Source of the DNA: Methylobacterium aerolatum
Lineage (GTDB): Bacteria > Pseudomonadota > Alphaproteobacteria > Rhizobiales > Beijerinckiaceae
Assembly: GCF_022179085.1 (NCBI RefSeq)
Contig: NZ_BPQE01000012.1
Coordinates: forward strand, 31,055 to 95,054
Direction: 5' to 3'
Length of the DNA: 64,000 nt
Shown here: in pieces, positions 61,952 through 64,000 of the stretch
Layout of the letters: every line of letters starts with the position of its first letter
How positions within the stretch are numbered: the first letter of the stretch is position 1
Made by a program: the position numbers and the translations under genes
Notes under the pieces: model-generated
The model's input: only the letters and a program-made list of their open reading frames with translations
Database searches by the model: none
Told to the model about the DNA's origin: nothing

Positions 61952-62593
61952 ATGCTGGGGTGGTTCCGTGCGCTGATGCCGAAGGAGACCCCGTTCTTCG
62001 ACCTGTTCGAGCGGCACGCCGCGACGCTGGTCGACGGCGCGGCGGCCCTGAGGAGCCTGCTCGACGGCACGCAGGACCTGCCGCGGGCCTTCGCCTCCAT
62101 CGCCGCGCACGAGGACAAGGCCGACACCATCACGCAGGAGGCCCTCCAGGCCGTGCGGCGGACCTTCATCACGCCCTTCGACCGCAGCGACATCCAGGAC
62201 CTCGTCGGCTCCCTCGACGACGCCATCGACCAGATGCTCAAGATGGCCAAGGCGGTGCGCCGCTTCGAGGTCACGCGCTTCGAGGCCGAGATGCGCGAGA
62301 TGGGCGTGATCATCGAGGAGGCCGCCGCGGTGGTGGCCGAGGCCCTGCCGAAGCTGCGCGCGCTCAACGAGAACGCCGCCGACCTCAACGTCCTCACCGA
62401 GCGCGTCATCCGGCTGGAGGGCCGGGCGGACGATCTGCACGAGGCCGGCCTGAAGGCCCTGTACCAAGCCTCCCGCCAGGATCCGATGGCCTTCATCGTC
62501 GGTTCCGAACTGTACGATCACCTGGAGAAGGTGATGGACCGGTTCGAGGACGTGGCGAACCAGATCAGCAGCATCGTCGTCGAGCACGTCTGA
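61952..62593 (+). CDS. DUF47 (PhoU-like) phosphate transport accessory protein
   Basis: 213 residues, all-helical. The family pattern is visible: LMPKETPFFDLFERHAATLV, HEDKADTITQEALQAVRRTF, ITPFDRSDIQDLVGSLDDAI, then SELYDHLEKVMDRFEDVANQ at the C-terminus. The acidic/His E-x-x-D positions match the metal sites of PhoU-like proteins. It is almost always encoded directly before a Pit permease, as here, and probably modulates its activity. The ATG chosen gives MLGWFRALMPKE; upstream in-frame residues look non-coding. Confidence 0.9.
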   Translation: MLGWFRALMPKETPFFDLFERHAATLVDGAAALRSLLDGTQDLPRAFASIAAHEDKADTITQEALQAVRRTFITPFDRSDIQDLVGSLDDAIDQMLKMAKAVRRFEVTRFEAEMREMGVIIEEAAAVVAEALPKLRALNENAADLNVLTERVIRLEGRADDLHEAGLKALYQASRQDPMAFIVGSELYDHLEKVMDRFEDVANQISSIVVEHV

Positions 62594-62602
62594 GCCGCCG
62601 CC

Positions 62603-63592
62603 GTGACCCTCCTGATCTGCCTGATCGCCATCGCGCTGTTCTTCGATTTCCTGAACGGCCTGCACGATGCGGCGAACTCCATCGCCACCATCGTCTCGAC
62701 GCGGGTGCTCGCCCCCCGCTACGCCGTCCTCTGGGCGGCCTTCTTCAACTTCATCGCCTTCCTCGTCTTCGGGCTGCACGTCGCAGGGACCGTGGGCTCC
62801 GGCATCGTCGACGTGGCGGTGGTGAACGACCGCGTGATCCTCGGGGCGCTGGGCGGCGCCATCAGCTGGAACCTGCTGACGTGGTACCTCGGCATCCCGT
62901 CCTCCAGTTCGCACGCGCTGATCGGCGGCCTCCTCGGGGCCGGCATCGCGAAGGCCGGGCTCGGGGCGGTGGTCTGGCCGGGGGTGCTCACCACGAGCGC
63001 GGCCATCGTGCTCTCGCCGGCGCTGGGCTTCGTGCTCGCGCTGTTCCTCGTGCTCGCCGTGTCCTGGCTGTTCGTCCGCTCCACCCCGGCCTCCGCCGAC
63101 GGCGTGTTCCGCAAGCTCCAGTTCGTCTCCGCCTCGCTCTATTCCCTCGGCCATGGCGGCAACGATGCGCAGAAGACCATGGGGATCATCGCCGTGCTGC
63201 TCTACGCCCACGGGCAGGAGACCGGCGGGTTCCACGTGCCGCTCTGGGTGGTGCTCTCCTGCCAGTCGGCCATGGCGCTGGGCACCCTGCTCGGCGGGTG
63301 GCGGATCGTCCACACGATGGGCTCGAAGATCACGCGGCTGACGCCCATGCAGGGCTTCTGCGCCGAGACGGGGGGCGCGCTGACCCTGTTCGCCGCGACC
63401 GCCTTCGGCATCCCGGTCTCGACCACCCACACGATCACCGGCGCCATCGTCGGCGTAGGGGCGGCCCGCAGGGTCTCCGCCGTGCGCTGGAACGTGGCCC
63501 AGGGGATCGTCGTCGCCTGGGTAGTCACCATGCCGGCGGCGGGCCTCGTGGGGGCGCTCGTCTACGGCGTCTCGGGCCTGCTGCTGCCCTGA
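62603..63592 (+). CDS. pit: Low-affinity inorganic phosphate transporter, Pit family
   Basis: 329 residues from a GTG, about 10 membrane helices. Both PiT signatures are present: FDFLNGLHDAANSIATIVST in the first half and LGHGGNDAQKTMGIIAVLLY in the second, plus YLGIPSSSSHALIGGLLGA and the mirrored FGIPVSTTHTITGAIVGVGA. It imports phosphate, or metal-phosphate complexes, by proton symport at the inner membrane. It is nine bases downstream of the DUF47 gene, so the two are one unit. Confidence 0.94.
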   Translation: MTLLICLIAIALFFDFLNGLHDAANSIATIVSTRVLAPRYAVLWAAFFNFIAFLVFGLHVAGTVGSGIVDVAVVNDRVILGALGGAISWNLLTWYLGIPSSSSHALIGGLLGAGIAKAGLGAVVWPGVLTTSAAIVLSPALGFVLALFLVLAVSWLFVRSTPASADGVFRKLQFVSASLYSLGHGGNDAQKTMGIIAVLLYAHGQETGGFHVPLWVVLSCQSAMALGTLLGGWRIVHTMGSKITRLTPMQGFCAETGGALTLFAATAFGIPVSTTHTITGAIVGVGAARRVSAVRWNVAQGIVVAWVVTMPAAGLVGALVYGVSGLLLP

Positions 63593-63641
63593 GGCAGCGG
63601 CCGACGGCGCCCGCGCGACCGCCGGCAACGGCGCGGTAAGA

Positions 63642-63654
63642 TGAACTCAGTTCA
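63642..63654. promoter_or_regulatory. Small palindrome TGAACT-C-AGTTCA
   Basis: A perfect 6-base inverted repeat around a single base, 50 bases after the pit stop. It is too short and lacks a loop for a terminator; possible operator. Confidence 0.3.
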
Positions 63655-63756
63655 ACTCCGGTTGCAGATTTTGCGTTTGCCAAGCCGGGGCGCCGACCCG
63701 CATCCTGGGCGCAATTAAAAGGTGTGAGGAACGACCCGAGGCTCGACCGGCGACGT

Positions 63757-63773
63757 CATCGTCCCGGACGATG
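63757..63773. promoter_or_regulatory. Perfect 17-base palindrome CATCGTCC-C-GGACGATG
   Basis: Eight-base arms around one base, 75 bases upstream of the 40-codon ORF. With a one-base centre it cannot be a stable hairpin loop, so a protein-binding operator is the simplest reading. Confidence 0.45.
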
Positions 63774-63847
63774 CGGCCTATCAGCGTTTCCTCCCATTCA
63801 CCGCATACGGTGCGGGCCACCATCGGCCGGCCGGGGAGGAGTGAACC

Positions 63848-63970
63848 ATGCCGTCCCACGACAGGGTCCGTTCCCCTTTCCGCACCGCGTTCCGCGCCGG
63901 CCGCGCCACACCGTTCACCGTCGCGACGGGCGGCCTTTATGGCCGCGTCACGATGATCGAGCCGGCCTGA
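63848..63970 (+). CDS. Very small ORF, 40 residues, strong ribosome-binding site
   Basis: The ATG follows GGGGAGGAG at an ideal distance, the best Shine-Dalgarno match I noticed in the window. The product is basic and short: MPSHDRVRSPFRTAFRAG, then RATPFTVATGGLYGRVTMIE and PA. It has no signal peptide or clear membrane helix. I do not recognise it. A perfect palindrome lies 75 bases upstream. It could be a small regulator, a leader peptide for a gene beyond the window edge, or chance. Confidence 0.45.
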   Translation: MPSHDRVRSPFRTAFRAGRATPFTVATGGLYGRVTMIEPA

Positions 63971-64000
63971 GGCCTTCTGCGGCAGTGGATCTGAGGGAGG

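Overview
The window is GC-rich DNA with dense, overlapping ATGA/GTGA gene junctions. Its gene content points to an alphaproteobacterium of the Hyphomicrobiales, most like Methylobacterium or a relative: a full cbb3 oxidase fix cluster, an FNR-type regulator, type I secretion with RTX proteins, ethanolamine ammonia-lyase and a branched-chain-type ABC importer. The genus is an inference from gene content, not a database result. I see no rRNA, tRNA, CRISPR array, transposase or phage gene.

Layout. (1) 1-8245: a catabolic island with a cut-off metallo-beta-lactamase-fold lactonase, a 3-hydroxyisobutyrate dehydrogenase-type reductase, a carboxymuconolactone decarboxylase-type protein, a GntR/FCD regulator, an alpha/beta hydrolase and a complete LivFGMHK importer. 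Similar operator-like sites sit at three promoters. (2) 8869-9879: a lone glycosyltransferase. (3) 10324-15444: type I secretion operon 1, in which a four-repeat non-RTX protein is encoded ahead of its ABC transporter and adaptor. (4) 15790-20232: a small hypothetical gene, a secreted Gly/Tyr-rich protein, an acyltransferase and a membrane chemoreceptor. (5) 20347-33761: secretion operon 2, made of a 2697-residue RTX haem peroxidase, an ABC transporter, a second RTX protein and an adaptor. (6) 34359-36670: a NarL-type sensor kinase and response regulator. (7) 36867-38732: a fasciclin protein, an RskA-like anti-sigma factor and an ECF sigma factor. (8) 38969-46130: a DUF2490 protein, then a Tat-exported HAD phosphatase, an ethanolamine permease, eutC and eutB, with a divergent AraC-type regulator. 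(9) 46170-48185: a soluble PAS chemoreceptor. (10) 48509-57765: ccoNOQP, ccoGHIS and fnr, with FNR boxes in front of ccoN and ccoG. (11) 57883-61724: a ferric-iron ABC importer in the order fbpC-fbpA-fbpB. (12) 61952-63592: a DUF47 protein and a Pit phosphate permease, followed by a 40-codon ORF with a strong ribosome binding site.

How parts work together. In both secretion operons the secreted protein is encoded first and a strong GC hairpin separates it from the transporter gene, which should give more substrate than transporter. The two RTX proteins share a C-terminal module, probably the export signal. The cbb3 cluster carries the oxidase subunits, copper supply and assembly factors with their likely oxygen sensor alongside. 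The ethanolamine block could use ethanolamine released from a phosphoester outside the cytoplasm.

The least explained features are the four-repeat secreted protein, a roughly 58-base repeat that begins exactly at the stop codons of three unrelated genes, the shared operators of the catabolic island, a spaced GGTCCGA array upstream of the peroxidase, and a hairpin with a T-run that ends four bases before fbpA.
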